Shown: positions 1-8,083 of the stretch, in pieces
Position numbering within the stretch: the stretch's first letter is position 1
Layout of the letters: each line of letters opens with the position of its first letter
The notes under the pieces: generated by a model
Database searches by the model: none
Seen by the model: only the letters and a program-made list of their open reading frames with translations
Told to the model about the DNA's origin: nothing
Position numbers and translations under genes: made by a program
Assembly (NCBI GenBank): GCA_035295125.1
Contig: DATGJP010000057.1
Span: 1-35,903, forward strand
Direction: 5' to 3'
Source: JAICMB01 sp035295125
GTDB taxonomy: Bacteria; Acidobacteriota; Terriglobia; Bryobacterales; Bryobacteraceae
Length of the DNA stretch: 35,903 bases

Positions 1-523
1 CATAGGTGTAGGAACTGGCTCCGAGTACAGCGACGAACAGATGCGCCTGCTGCACGGGACCACCGGTTCGATCGTAGATCGGGATGGTGGTTCCCACCCA
101 ATCGACGAACAGCTTCTCGCCGGCCTTGTGTTCCTGGCGCAGCACCACATCTTGCTTGCGGCGCCAGCGCTGGTACAGCTCGCAGAAACGGGAGTAGCGA
201 TAGCCGTTCGGGTTGGCCTGCCGGTATTCCTCCCACAGCAACTGCTGGGTCAGGTGTGGATGCTGCTGCCGCTGCAGGTGAAGATCGGCGAAGTCGGGCA
301 TCGGCAGCACCGTCGGACGGCTGCGCGGCGGGCCGCCGAACAGCGCGGCCTCAAGCCGGTCATCATCCCACTCCGGTCCAAGCGGCCACGTGATCTTGGC
401 AGCTTCGGCCCGTTGCAAATACTCGTGGGCGGTACCGAGGCCAATCGAGCAACTCCGGGCGATCGCTCGCAGCCCCAGGCCGACATCGAACTTCAATCGA
501 AGAACTTCTTTGATCTTGCGCAC
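1..523 (-). CDS. istA: IS21-family transposase IstA, N-terminal part (truncated by window edge)
   Basis: The gene starts with GTG at 523, preceded by an AGGAG ribosome site seven bases upstream, and stays open for 174 codons to the window edge. Residues 1-45 form an HTH-type DNA-binding region (VRKIKEVLRLKFDVGLGLRA...), followed by the linker with FGGPPRSRPTVLPMPD, the conserved LLWEEYRQANPNGYRYSRFCELY stretch (residues about 95-117, quoted in part) and the beginning of the DDE integrase core, KLFVDWVGTTIPI, in which D141 would be the first catalytic aspartate. IstA proteins are about 350-500 residues long, so roughly a third to a half is present. IstA would act with the AAA+ helper IstB, expected further left. 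No frameshift is seen in the visible part. Confidence 0.88.
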   Translation of the reverse strand, partial: MRKIKEVLRLKFDVGLGLRAIARSCSIGLGTAHEYLQRAEAAKITWPLGPEWDDDRLEAALFGGPPRSRPTVLPMPDFADLHLQRQQHPHLTQQLLWEEYRQANPNGYRYSRFCELYQRWRRKQDVVLRQEHKAGEKLFVDWVGTTIPIYDRTGGPVQQAHLFVAVLGASSYTY

Positions 524-539
524 GGACAATCTCCTGGCT

Positions 540-580
540 GGCAAGCTGATCCTCCCTTTCGGAGGGGGAGGCTGCTTGCC
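540..580 (-). other. Hairpin in the IS21 leader, upstream of istA
   Basis: An inverted repeat GGCAAGC (540-546) / GCTTGCC (574-580) encloses a second one, CCTCCC (551-556) / GGGAGG (566-571). Together they form a long imperfect stem just upstream of the istA ribosome site. Hairpins at this place in insertion sequences can block translation of transposase from read-through transcripts. Whether this one does so is inference. Confidence 0.5.
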
Positions 581-654
581 ATTGTGTTGTCCAACGCCGC
601 TCAGCTTGTGGAAATCACTCCGGCGAAGCCGAACGCGGTTCCGGGGTCGGCCTG

Positions 655-745
655 AAACTGTTCGGCTTCATCGCGGAATCGGTGTTCGCCTTCATCCCGG
701 AATGCCGTTCGGAATCATCGCGGAATCGCGTTCACCTTGCCCCGG
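655..745. repeat. Direct repeats at the IS21 terminus
   Basis: On the plus strand, three to four imperfect units follow each other: GTTCGGCTTCATCGCGGAAT, GTTCGCCTTCATCCCGGAAT, GTTCGGAATCATCGCGGAAT and a diverged GTTCACCTTGCCCCGGATT. The spacing is about 22-24 bases. They sit between the istA leader and the proposed element end, the position expected for IS21 transposase binding sites. The 21 bases at 692-712 recur exactly, inverted, at 25863-25883. Confidence 0.7.
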
Positions 746-754
746 ATTCCCCCA

Positions 755-876
755 GTGAGAGCGCCAGCTTTAAAACCTGCATCGTCATCGGGACGACGAA
801 GCCAGATTTCTTCATCGGATTTGTCCAGGATCACGAGCCGGGGGCGTGGCAACTCTGTCGCAATGATTGTCTTCAA
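755..876 (-). pseudogene. N-terminal remnant of a response regulator cut by the IS element
   Basis: Immediately downstream of the histidine kinase, in another frame, the minus strand encodes KTIIATELPRPRLVILDKSD followed by EEIWLRRPDDDAGFKAGALT, after which the IS21 end begins. The pattern (hydrophobic beta strand, acidic cluster SDEE, then an LRR...AGF helix) matches the first 40 residues of a CheY/Rcp1-type receiver, and a receiver is the expected partner next to this kinase. The phosphorylated aspartate would lie beyond the break. The start is uncertain: TTG at 876 is the only plausible start codon, and no ribosome site is obvious. It could instead be non-coding. Confidence 0.45.
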
Positions 877-892
877 CGACGAAGAGATGAAA

Positions 893-3118
893 CTAAGCGC
901 CGACTCCTCGTGGTTCAGGGATCGTGAAGTGAAAGGTGCAGCCTTTACCAAGCTCGGATTCGACCCAGATCCGGCCGCTGTACTGATCGACAATCCGTTT
1001 GCAAATGGCCAAACCGATGCCGGTTCCGGCATACTCCTTCTCGGTGTGCAGCCGCTTAAAGAGACCAAAGACCTTCTCCTTATATTCCGGCGCAATGCCA
1101 ATGCCATTGTCACTCACGCTGAAAACACACTCTGAATCTCCCCGGCTGCCGGCCACGTGAACCGCGGGCGGCCGCTCCGGCCGGCGGTACTTGATGGCGT
1201 TACCGATGAGATTCTGCAGCAGTTGTTGGAGATGTGCATGGTGCATCCGGACCATCGGCAGAGGATCGGCAGTGATTTCAGAATGGCTCTCAGCGATCAG
1301 GTTAGCCAGATTATCCAGGACATCGCCCAAGACCACATTTGCGTCAGTAGTTTCCGGCTCTTCGGTTCTTCCAACCTGGTTATAAGTGAGCAGATCAGTG
1401 ATCATGCTTTCCATGCGCGCGGCGCCGGAGCGAAGGTAGATGAGATATTCGAGCGCTTCGCCGTCAAGCTTGTCGCTATAGCGGCGAGTGAGAAGTTCAC
1501 TATAGACTTTGATGCTGCGCAGCGGCTCCTGAAGATCGTGGCTGGCTGAGTATGCAAATTGCTCGAGGTCCGCATGGGCGCGCCGGAGCTCGGCGTCGGC
1601 CCGCTTCCGTTCCGTAATGTCACGAGCCACCTTAGAGGCGCCGATGACTCTTCCCCGTTCGTCCCTGATCGGCGAAATCGTAAGCGAAATGTCCAACAGC
1701 GAACCGTCCTTGCATTGGCGGATGGTTTCAAAATGATCGACTCGTTCTCCATTCCGCAAACGGGCAAGGATGGTTAGTTCTTCCTCGAGCCGATCGGGAG
1801 GGATAAGAATGGTGATGGGTTTACCCACGATCTCCTCGGCCCTATAGCCGAACAGCCTTTCCGCACTCTCGTTCCAACTCGTGATGATGCCGTTCAAATC
1901 CTTGCTGATGATCGCGTCGTCGGAGGAATCGACGATCGAGTGCAGCAATCGCACACTACGTTCAGTATTTCGACGATCTGAGATATCGCGGGCGATTTTG
2001 GAACCCCCCATGATCTCTCCCCGCGCACCTCTCACCGGCGAAATCGTCAGTGAGACATCCAGCAATTTCCCGTCTTTGCTGCGCCGGACGGTTTCGATAT
2101 GGTCCACCCGCTCACCTTGCCTGATGCGGGCTTGAATCTCCAGTTCCTCATCCAGCCTGTCCGGTGGAACCAGCATGGTGACCGGTTTGCCTACAATCTC
2201 ATCTGCCGTGTAGCCGAAAATGCGCTCGGCACTCTTGTTCCAGCTCGTTATGATGCCATTCAAGTCCTTACTGATGATTGCGTCATCGGACGAATCGACG
2301 ATGGCGCCCAGTAACCGGGCGCTGCGTTCGGTTCGTTTTGAATCCGTGATATCCCGGACGATTTTAGATGCTCCGATGATGTGTCCCCAGGGATCTCGCA
2401 CCGGCGAAATGCTGACTGAGGTGTCAATCAACTTTCCGTCTTTCCTGAGACGGACCGTTTCAAAATGCTCGACGCGTTCCCCACGTCTCAGTCGCGCCAG
2501 AATGTACGGCTCTTCATCGAGCCGCTCGGGAGGAATGAGAATCGTAATGGGTTTGCCGACAATTTCACCGGAGGTATAGCCAAAAAGCCGCTCCGCGCTC
2601 TTATTCCAGCTCGTGATGACGCCGTTTAAATCTTTGCTGATGATCGCGTCGTCCGAAGAATCCACAATTGCGCTCAGCAGCAGTGAGTCGTGCTCTGCTT
2701 TCGTTTGCGCGACTTTTAGCGCTGTCATATCCACCAGCATATTGAGCACGCCCGTGACCTTGCCGTCGACGTTGCGTAGGAGAGCGGGATAGGGCACAAC
2801 CCAGAAGCGGCTGTGGTCCGGCCGCTCCGCGAGAAAGGCGGCTCCCTCGACGATATTCTCTCCTCTGAGCACCGCGGCCAGCGGGCACTGGTCATGGGGC
2901 AGCGGCCTGCCGTCTGGTAGAAAAAGCTTCCAGGTTATACACCACCGGTCGACACCCAACACCGGCGAGCGGCCCACCAGCCTTTCAGCGGCAGGATTGA
3001 AGTACGTGAGGAGCCCGTTCGCATCGGTGATGATAACGGCAATAGGCAGCACGTCGAGAATTTCGCGGCCGCCCTTTTCTAATCCGTTTGCCGGGTGGGC
3101 GAGCCCCTCAGGCGTCAT
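893..3118 (-). CDS. Multi-PAS sensor histidine kinase
   Basis: This is a 741-residue kinase that starts at ATG 3118 behind a GGAGG site; a longer GTG start at 3196 lacks such a site. There is no clear transmembrane segment, so it is probably cytoplasmic. A diverged PAS domain (about 19-135) is followed by three very similar PAS/PAC units at about 149-260, 271-382 and 393-505, each opening with IVDSSDDAIISKDLNG. Then come a HisKA domain with the phospho-acceptor H527 in SASHDLQEPLR, and a HATPase domain with N-box N636/N640, G1 box DNGIGI (670-675) and G2 box GTGIGLA (698-704). The stop is followed within 20 bases by a receiver-like fragment broken by an IS21 element, so the cognate regulator may be lost. 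The signal sensed is unknown. Confidence 0.93.
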   Translation of the reverse strand: MTPEGLAHPANGLEKGGREILDVLPIAVIITDANGLLTYFNPAAERLVGRSPVLGVDRWCITWKLFLPDGRPLPHDQCPLAAVLRGENIVEGAAFLAERPDHSRFWVVPYPALLRNVDGKVTGVLNMLVDMTALKVAQTKAEHDSLLLSAIVDSSDDAIISKDLNGVITSWNKSAERLFGYTSGEIVGKPITILIPPERLDEEPYILARLRRGERVEHFETVRLRKDGKLIDTSVSISPVRDPWGHIIGASKIVRDITDSKRTERSARLLGAIVDSSDDAIISKDLNGIITSWNKSAERIFGYTADEIVGKPVTMLVPPDRLDEELEIQARIRQGERVDHIETVRRSKDGKLLDVSLTISPVRGARGEIMGGSKIARDISDRRNTERSVRLLHSIVDSSDDAIISKDLNGIITSWNESAERLFGYRAEEIVGKPITILIPPDRLEEELTILARLRNGERVDHFETIRQCKDGSLLDISLTISPIRDERGRVIGASKVARDITERKRADAELRRAHADLEQFAYSASHDLQEPLRSIKVYSELLTRRYSDKLDGEALEYLIYLRSGAARMESMITDLLTYNQVGRTEEPETTDANVVLGDVLDNLANLIAESHSEITADPLPMVRMHHAHLQQLLQNLIGNAIKYRRPERPPAVHVAGSRGDSECVFSVSDNGIGIAPEYKEKVFGLFKRLHTEKEYAGTGIGLAICKRIVDQYSGRIWVESELGKGCTFHFTIPEPRGVGA

Positions 3119-3303
3119 GTTTTCCTCCGGTGCAACCCTGTTTGAATCAAGAGAAGACACAACGATGACGAATGTTTGGCCCGATTCCCGGTACACCCGA
3201 AGCCCTCTAAACTCTCTTCGCCGTCATGTTTAGGCAAATGCATTTCGGGATAACGAATCAACGTACGGTATTCTTGGTCGCTGTCCAGGCTGCCGATCAG
3301 CGT

Positions 3304-3612
3304 TTAGCCCTTTCTCTCCACCTTGAAGCAACGTGTATGCCGCGGTCTTTCTGGTAACTGCTTGGGCTCTTCGCAAGCTGGAGTCAAATCGGCAGGATTT
3401 ATCGGGCGCTCGTCAAGTTTGAGGAAGCGGATATATTCTTCGGGCGCGCTGAATCGCCCTTCGCGAGGTTTAGCCATGACGAACTCGTCCGGCTGCGGGA
3501 GCGAAATGGTCAGCGCCGCTTTTTCCACAGGAAGCTTACCGGGCGAACCCAGCATAACACTATTCGTAATCAGGGGAGACCCGATCGGGCCGACCGTGGA
3601 GTGGGAAGGCAT
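3304..3612 (-). CDS. Hypothetical protein, 102 residues
   Basis: Family not recognised. The predicted product is hydrophilic, has no signal peptide or membrane helix, and contains a plausible folded stretch (GRFSAPEEYIRFLKLDERPI) and many prolines near the end. The opposite strand is also open but gives a serine- and arginine-rich, low-quality translation, so the minus strand is preferred. It lies upstream of the histidine kinase on the same strand, about 185 bases away. The ATG at 3612 has no strong ribosome site, so the start, and even coding status, are uncertain. Confidence 0.4.
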   Translation of the reverse strand: MPSHSTVGPIGSPLITNSVMLGSPGKLPVEKAALTISLPQPDEFVMAKPREGRFSAPEEYIRFLKLDERPINPADLTPACEEPKQLPERPRHTRCFKVERKG

Positions 3613-3700
3613 AGCCCCGAACCCGCGCCTATAGCAGTTGGAAAGCCGGGAAGAAGAGTATGCTTTTCGTTGACGGAATCGTTCTCGCGGTCCTTTTGGC

Positions 3701-3720
3701 GTAGCTCCCTTTGGGGCTAC
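3701..3720. other. Stable stem-loop in a spacer
   Basis: GTAGCTCC (3701-3708), loop CTTT, then GGGGCTAC (3713-3720) form an eight-pair stem with one G-U pair. It lies about 80 bases past the stop of the small membrane protein gene. No T-run follows on either strand, so a standard terminator is not supported. Confidence 0.35.
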
Positions 3721-3801
3721 ACTTGCAGTTTCTACCCGGTTCGCGATGCGGGAATGGAAAAAGAGTAAGGCTACTTCGTCTCTGGAAGGCCGTTCGGTAC
3801 T

Positions 3802-4008
3802 TTAGGCTTTGCTCTTTACCAGGAGGACCACTCCGCCAATGGCGAGAATGGCCCCGGCAAGTGGGCCGTATGGGACATTGTGTGTTGTTTCCTTGGTGGC
3901 ATGAATTGGCCCTACGTCCAGCACCTTATCGCGGGTCTTGAATCCAAACGCGCCCCAGACGACGATTACTATGCCAATCGCAATTAGCAGGATTGCCGCT
4001 GTTTTCAC
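3802..4008 (-). CDS. Small two-helix membrane protein (DUF3185-like)
   Basis: A 68-residue protein starts at GTG 4008 with AGGA eight bases upstream. Helix 1 covers about residues 4-22 (AAILLIAIGIVIVVWGAFG). A short polar loop holds TRDKVLDVGPIHATKE, and helix 2 covers about 49-65. Small proteins with a first helix, a 'VLDVGP' loop and a second helix are widespread in bacteria and of unknown function; the DUF3185 label is from memory of that pattern. The gene stands alone on its strand, with spacers of 189 and 494 bases on either side. Confidence 0.75.
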   Translation of the reverse strand: MKTAAILLIAIGIVIVVWGAFGFKTRDKVLDVGPIHATKETTHNVPYGPLAGAILAIGGVVLLVKSKA

Positions 4009-4502
4009 TGAAGTATCCTTTCGAAATGGGAGAACCGACGAATTGCGAACAAGCAGGACAAGTGTCCACGCGCGGGAACACGTGCTAGCAATAATCGCGA
4101 ACGATTTCCCGAAGACCGTTTGACGTCTCGGAACTTTTTCTGGATCTTACCGCCAACCTTTCGTCCTGGCCTTCAGGTTCGCTCCTGGGAGGTCGAGCAT
4201 GTTGATGGCCGAAATACGGTTCCGTCGGGCTGAACGGCCGGGTTGTTTCGACACTAGCAGCGCCGTGGCAGAAGTCTGGCAGGCTCAAAGGCCTCCACGA
4301 CCTTGGCTCGCATCCTGTTGAGGCATAAAGGGGTGGCGCAGGCGGTTTCGCCTGCGCATGCCGCTCTCAAAGGCATGGTCCCGACGAGAAGCACTCGACG
4401 GCACCGGCACTCAGCCTGCCGCTTTGTAGGTCTTAGCGCTACCATAAGCAATTAACAGTCTGATCGGGGAGGGTGCGGATCGCCCGAACCGGCAGGAGGC
4501 CC
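4009..4502. other. Long spacer holding a dispersed hairpin repeat, no gene seen
   Basis: Between the small membrane protein and the zinc-ribbon protein there is no convincing reading frame on either strand. The only clear structure is repeat copy A (4301-4368) with its perfect nine-pair hairpin. Confidence 0.6.
4301..4368 (+). repeat. Dispersed intergenic hairpin repeat, copy A
   Basis: The copy begins CCTTGGCTCGCATCCTGTTG and contains the stem GCGCAGGCG (4336-4344), loop GTTT, CGCCTGCGC (4349-4357), then GCATGCCGCTCT. It is closely similar to copy B (inverted, 4860-4927) and copy C (25763-25821). All three lie in spacers. Confidence 0.85.
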
Positions 4503-4700
4503 ATGAGCGACCGTGTGGATTTTGAAATTGTTTGTCCGAATGACCATGAGCAGACGGTCACTTTCAGCAGAGAAGAATTCGAAGCAGAATTGAAGTCCGG
4601 CGCGCTGGTGTTCCACTGCAACACATGCGACACGAACTGGCCTCCCTCCCACGAAGACATTGCCAAAATTCGAAAAGGATTCCCAAAGAATTCTAAGTAG
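4503..4700 (+). CDS. Small zinc-ribbon-like protein, 65 residues
   Basis: The start ATG at 4503 follows AGGAGG by only three bases; an in-frame ATG at 4473 lacks a ribosome site. The product has one candidate metal site, C11-x3-H15 in CPNDH and C39-x2-C42 in CNTC, which fits a small zinc ribbon with one histidine ligand. Between them is a short acidic helix (SREEFEAELKSG). The C-terminus is basic. The family is not recognised by name; a role in binding protein or nucleic acid is possible but unproven. It is a single gene between two copies of the hairpin repeat. Confidence 0.7.
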   Translation: MSDRVDFEIVCPNDHEQTVTFSREEFEAELKSGALVFHCNTCDTNWPPSHEDIAKIRKGFPKNSK

Positions 4701-4859
4701 TGCCGGCTTAGCAGAACCTCCTAAGCGCGAGAGGCATCTCATCGAATCCGCGCGGCTATTTGCTTCATTGAGCGCCTGGAACGGGTGACCTTGCGGGGAC
4801 ACCACGCGTTAAACTCAGCCGCACGCTGAGCCAGTCTGGCGGCCCGTCGCAGAAGTCTT

Positions 4860-4927
4860 TTAGAGCGGCATGCGCAGGCGAAACCCGCTTGCGCCACCTT
4901 TAGGGCTCAACAGATTGCGAGCCAAGG
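4860..4927 (-). repeat. Dispersed intergenic hairpin repeat, copy B (inverted)
   Basis: Read on the minus strand it runs CCTTGGCTCGCAATCTGTTG, then the stem GCGCAAGCG / CGCCTGCGC with one mismatched pair, then GCATGCCGCTCT. It matches copy A over about 65 bases and ends about 45 bases before the proline racemase family gene. Confidence 0.85.
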
Positions 4928-4972
4928 TCCACGTAATACTCCAGGTAGCCGTGTGCCTCTGTGCATGATACG

Positions 4973-6040
4973 ATGCCGCATGTGAAATTCGCCAACATGA
5001 TCACTGCCGTAGACGCACACGCCTGCGGAGAACCCGGCCGAGTCATTATCGGTGGTGTGCTCGATGTTCCCGGCAAAACGATGTTCGAGAAGAAGACCTA
5101 TCTCGAAACAAAAGCCGATCACATCCGCAAACGCATGCTGCGCGAGCCGCGAGGCTATCCGGGATTGTGCTGCAACCTCGTACTGCCGCCCACCCATCCG
5201 GACGCTGACGCCGGCTTCGTGATCATGGAGCAGGTGGAGTACCCGCCAATGTCCGGTTCCAACACAATCTGTGTCGCCACAGTGCTGATTGAGACTGGAA
5301 TGGTGCCCGTCACCGAGCCCTTGACACGATTGAAACTCGACACTCCCGCGGGTTTGATCGATGTTGAGGCGCAAGTACGCGACGGTAAAGTCACGCAAAT
5401 CACCTTTCTCAATGTGCCTGCGTTCGCCGTTCATCTGGACGCGAAAGTGGAAGTCAGAGGCATCGGCACAGTCACGGTTGATGTGGCGTACGGCGGTATG
5501 TTCTACGTCATCGCGGATGCCGAACCACTCGGTTTCCGTATCACTCCCGACGAGGCTCGGGATATCGTCCGCGTTATGGAGATGATCAAAGCGGCGACGC
5601 AGGAGCAATTGCCGGTGGCGCATCCTGATAACCCCGGAATAGCCGGCGTCAGCATCGCCGAGATTTCGGGGCCGCCTTCGCGCCCGGATGCCCATGCGAA
5701 AAACACTGTCGTTGTTTCGACGGGCAAGCTCGATTGGTCACGTCCCGCGTCCTGGACGGGCTGTCTCGATCGATCTCCCTGCGGCACCGGCACCTGCGCA
5801 AAGATGGCGGTCTTGCATGCAAAGGGCAAGCTTGGTCTGCATCAGGATTTCGTGCATGAGGGTATTCTTGGAACGATCTTCACAGGCCGGCTGATCGAGC
5901 AAACGTGGGTCGGTCCTTATCCCGCGGTGGTCCCCACAATCTCCGGCCAGGCGTGGATTACGGGATTCGCGCAGTATGTTTTAGAGATCGACGACCCCTT
6001 TCCAGAAGGGTTTACCGTTGGAGACATATGGGCGGTTTAA
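4973..6040 (+). CDS. Proline racemase family enzyme (hydroxyproline epimerase or trans-3-hydroxyproline dehydratase)
   Basis: This 355-residue cytosolic enzyme belongs to the proline racemase superfamily. It opens with the hallmark ITAVDAHACGEPGRVIIGG (about 10-28). The first catalytic position sits in MSGSN, so it is S94 where classical proline racemases have the cysteine of MCGH. The second, C270, is kept in DRSPCGTGT. A Ser/Cys pair argues against plain proline racemase and for a 4-hydroxyproline 2-epimerase or 3-hydroxyproline dehydratase type activity; the exact substrate cannot be read from sequence. ATG 4973 is chosen because the family N-terminus is short; an in-frame GTG at 4961 is possible, and neither has a strong ribosome site. 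No other hydroxyproline catabolic genes are next to it. Confidence 0.9.
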   Translation: MPHVKFANMITAVDAHACGEPGRVIIGGVLDVPGKTMFEKKTYLETKADHIRKRMLREPRGYPGLCCNLVLPPTHPDADAGFVIMEQVEYPPMSGSNTICVATVLIETGMVPVTEPLTRLKLDTPAGLIDVEAQVRDGKVTQITFLNVPAFAVHLDAKVEVRGIGTVTVDVAYGGMFYVIADAEPLGFRITPDEARDIVRVMEMIKAATQEQLPVAHPDNPGIAGVSIAEISGPPSRPDAHAKNTVVVSTGKLDWSRPASWTGCLDRSPCGTGTCAKMAVLHAKGKLGLHQDFVHEGILGTIFTGRLIEQTWVGPYPAVVPTISGQAWITGFAQYVLEIDDPFPEGFTVGDIWAV

Positions 6041-6198
6041 GCGAGTGGAAGTCACTTCCGGGGCGCGCCGAGGTATCCGCGCTCATCGGAGTTCAAGGCA
6101 CCTGCAAGATCCATCCGGCGCTGTCGTAACTGCGTTAGCTGGACCCGTGACAACAGGGTCCGCCCCTGATGTCCGGTAATCTGGAAGCAGGCAGCAAC

Positions 6199-7857
6199 AT
6201 GAGAACGGTGTCTGTGGGGACGTTCGCACTCGTGTGTGTGGGGACCTGGATCGCCGCGTCCAGTCCAGCCATGAAGGCTCCGATCCATTTCACATTCCGG
6301 CCGATCGATTTCAGACTCGACAGTTGTGAGACGCCGGAACGCCACGCTCCGGAGACGATGGCCGGAGGCGTGGCCGTATTCGACTACAACAACGACGGGT
6401 ATCTCGACATTTTCTTTGCGAACGGGGCCGATATTCACACACTCAAGAAGGACGCGGCGAAATACTCCAACCGGCTGTTTAAGAATGATGGCAAGGGCCA
6501 TTTTACGGATGTCACGGCCCAGGCCGGGTTAACGGGAACCGGCTTCGACAATGGCGTCGTGGTCGGCGACTACGACAATGACGGTTACAAGGACCTGTTC
6601 GTCGGAGGCGTCCACGGCAATCATCTCTATCACAACAACGGCGACGGGACCTTCACCGATGTCACGTCAAAAGCCGGGCTCAACAAGCCGGATTCCGAGT
6701 ACGGCCCGCTTTGGTCGGTTGGAGGCGCCTGGGTCGACGTCAACAATGACGGGCTGCTCGACCTGTTCGTCGTGAATTACCTCTCGTGGAACGTCGACCA
6801 CGAGCCGGTGTGTGAGGCCGCGCCAGGGAAGCGCGACTACTGTCATCCGAAAATGTACAAGCCGACCCCCAACCAGCTATTCCTGAACAACGGCGACGGC
6901 ACTTTTCGCGACGTCTCAGCGGAGGCGGGCATTCGTTCGCATCCTGCAAAAGGCATGGGCATCGGGATTGCAGATTACAATCTCGATGGCTGGATGGACA
7001 TCTTCGTCCCGAACGATAAACTGTTCAACTCGTTTTTCAGGAACAAGGGCGGCGGGAAGTTCGATGAGATCGCATTTGAATCGAATGTCGCGCTTGCCGA
7101 AGATGGCCAGTTCATCTCGGGGATGGGCATCGATTTTCGCGATCTCGACAATGATGGGTATCCCGACATTGCATTTGTAGCGCTTGACGGTGAGACGTTT
7201 CCGCTCTTCCGGAACACTGGGAAGGGGGAGTTCAAGGATATTACGCAATCGAGCGGGATGAGCCGCATGAGCGCGCCGATGGCCGGCTATTCACCGACGA
7301 TTGTTGATTTCGATAACGACGGCTGGAAGGACATCTTCGTGACGCGCGGACACGTGCAGTCGCTCGGTTATGCGTCGAAGATCGCCGTGGCGCAAAACAA
7401 CACGGTGTTTCACAACCTGGGTGGCGCCAAATTCGAGGCGCTGACGGGAGAAGCCGGTCTGACGGCGCAAGAGCCTTCGCGGCATCGTGGATCGGCGGTG
7501 GGCGATTTGAACGGAGATGGTTTGCCGGATGTGGTGGTGTCGGCTTTGTCGGCGCCTGCGGAGCTTTGGATCAATGACAGCGCGACGGCGAAGAACTGGC
7601 TGGATCTGCGGCTGGAAGGAACCAAGAGCAACCGCGATGGGATTGGCGCGCGGATTAAGGTGGTGGCGGGCTCGATTACGCAGTACAATCACGTGGCGTT
7701 TGCCGCGGGGTATGCGTCTTCGAGCGCGGGGCCGACTCATTTCGGCCTGGGGGAGAGTACAGCGGCCGATCTCGTTGAGATTCGTTGGCCCTCGGGTATT
7801 GTGCAACAGCTCAAGAACGTGCAGGCCAACCGCGTCGTGACTGTGAAGGAGCAGTAG
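6199..7857 (+). CDS. Secreted CRTAC1-type FG-GAP/ASPIC (UnbV) repeat protein
   Basis: A 552-residue exported protein. ATG 6199 gives a clean signal peptide (RTVSVGTFALVCVGTWIAAS); the in-frame ATG at 6169 would add ten polar residues. The body is a beta-propeller of FG-GAP/VCBS repeats with about seven calcium-type loops of the form D-x-(D/N)-x-D-G: DYNNDGYLD (from about residue 62), DYDNDGYKD, DVNNDGLLD, DYNLDGWMD, DLDNDGYPD, DFDNDGWKD and DLNGDGLPD. The C-terminus, about 464-548, is an ASPIC/UnbV domain (NWLDLRLEG ... GARIKVVAG ... HFGLGES ... IRWPSG). Such proteins are numerous in Acidobacteriota, and their functions are mostly unknown; surface binding is the usual suggestion. It lies about 160 bases after the racemase family gene on the same strand, and co-transcription is possible. 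Confidence 0.92.
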   Translation: MRTVSVGTFALVCVGTWIAASSPAMKAPIHFTFRPIDFRLDSCETPERHAPETMAGGVAVFDYNNDGYLDIFFANGADIHTLKKDAAKYSNRLFKNDGKGHFTDVTAQAGLTGTGFDNGVVVGDYDNDGYKDLFVGGVHGNHLYHNNGDGTFTDVTSKAGLNKPDSEYGPLWSVGGAWVDVNNDGLLDLFVVNYLSWNVDHEPVCEAAPGKRDYCHPKMYKPTPNQLFLNNGDGTFRDVSAEAGIRSHPAKGMGIGIADYNLDGWMDIFVPNDKLFNSFFRNKGGGKFDEIAFESNVALAEDGQFISGMGIDFRDLDNDGYPDIAFVALDGETFPLFRNTGKGEFKDITQSSGMSRMSAPMAGYSPTIVDFDNDGWKDIFVTRGHVQSLGYASKIAVAQNNTVFHNLGGAKFEALTGEAGLTAQEPSRHRGSAVGDLNGDGLPDVVVSALSAPAELWINDSATAKNWLDLRLEGTKSNRDGIGARIKVVAGSITQYNHVAFAAGYASSSAGPTHFGLGESTAADLVEIRWPSGIVQQLKNVQANRVVTVKEQ

Positions 7858-7934
7858 CCCGCCTTTGGAAAAACCGCAAGTGCCGCAAAGCAGCACCGCC
7901 GCAACCAACGGAAACTCTTGGGTTTGAAAAGCTG

Positions 7935-7982
7935 GGACAGGCGGTTTCGCCTGTCCTTTCTCGGTGAAGTCCAAAGGCAGAA
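7935..7982 (+). repeat. Hairpin repeat, copy D (variant stem)
   Basis: The stem GGACAGGCG (7935-7943), loop GTTT, CGCCTGTCC (7948-7956) is perfect over nine pairs. It is followed by TTTCTCGGTGAAGTCCAAAGG and related bases. The stem core and loop equal those of copy A, but two base pairs are changed on both arms together. A degenerate relative with the same right flank lies at 18050-18105. Confidence 0.75.
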
Positions 7983-8083
7983 TGCCTGCTCCAACCCGCC
8001 ATGTCCTCCAAAGCTGTGTAATACCCAGTCTTTCGAGACGAGAGAAACTGGTACCTCTGAATAAACGCCGGTCAGCGACGGCA

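Larger units (their letters stand above)
1..754 (-). mobile_element. IS21-family insertion sequence, partial (one end plus start of istA)
   Basis: The sequence shows the start of an IstA-type transposase reading towards base 1. Behind it, at about 655-745, lie imperfect direct repeats of roughly 22-24 bases carrying GAAC-n-GATTCCG (minus strand), then an outer end that begins TGGGGGAATCC (minus strand) near 754. Multiple direct repeats at the termini are a known property of IS21 elements and act as transposase binding sites. The rest of istA, istB and the other end lie outside the window. The exact boundary at 754 is inferred from where the repeat motif stops and a different reading frame begins. 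Confidence 0.75.

Noticed and set aside
41..655. 204-codon plus-strand frame at the window start
   Set aside because: It is the shadow of istA. The minus strand gives a clear IS21 transposase with HTH and DDE-core motifs.
3323..3634. Plus-strand 103-codon frame opposite the 102-residue hypothetical gene
   Set aside because: Its translation is Ser/Gly/Arg-rich and has no structured segment. The minus-strand product looks more protein-like, although neither is certain.
4907..5695. 262-codon minus-strand frame
   Set aside because: It is antisense to the proline racemase family gene, and its translation is low-complexity (His/Asp/Arg-rich) with no motif.
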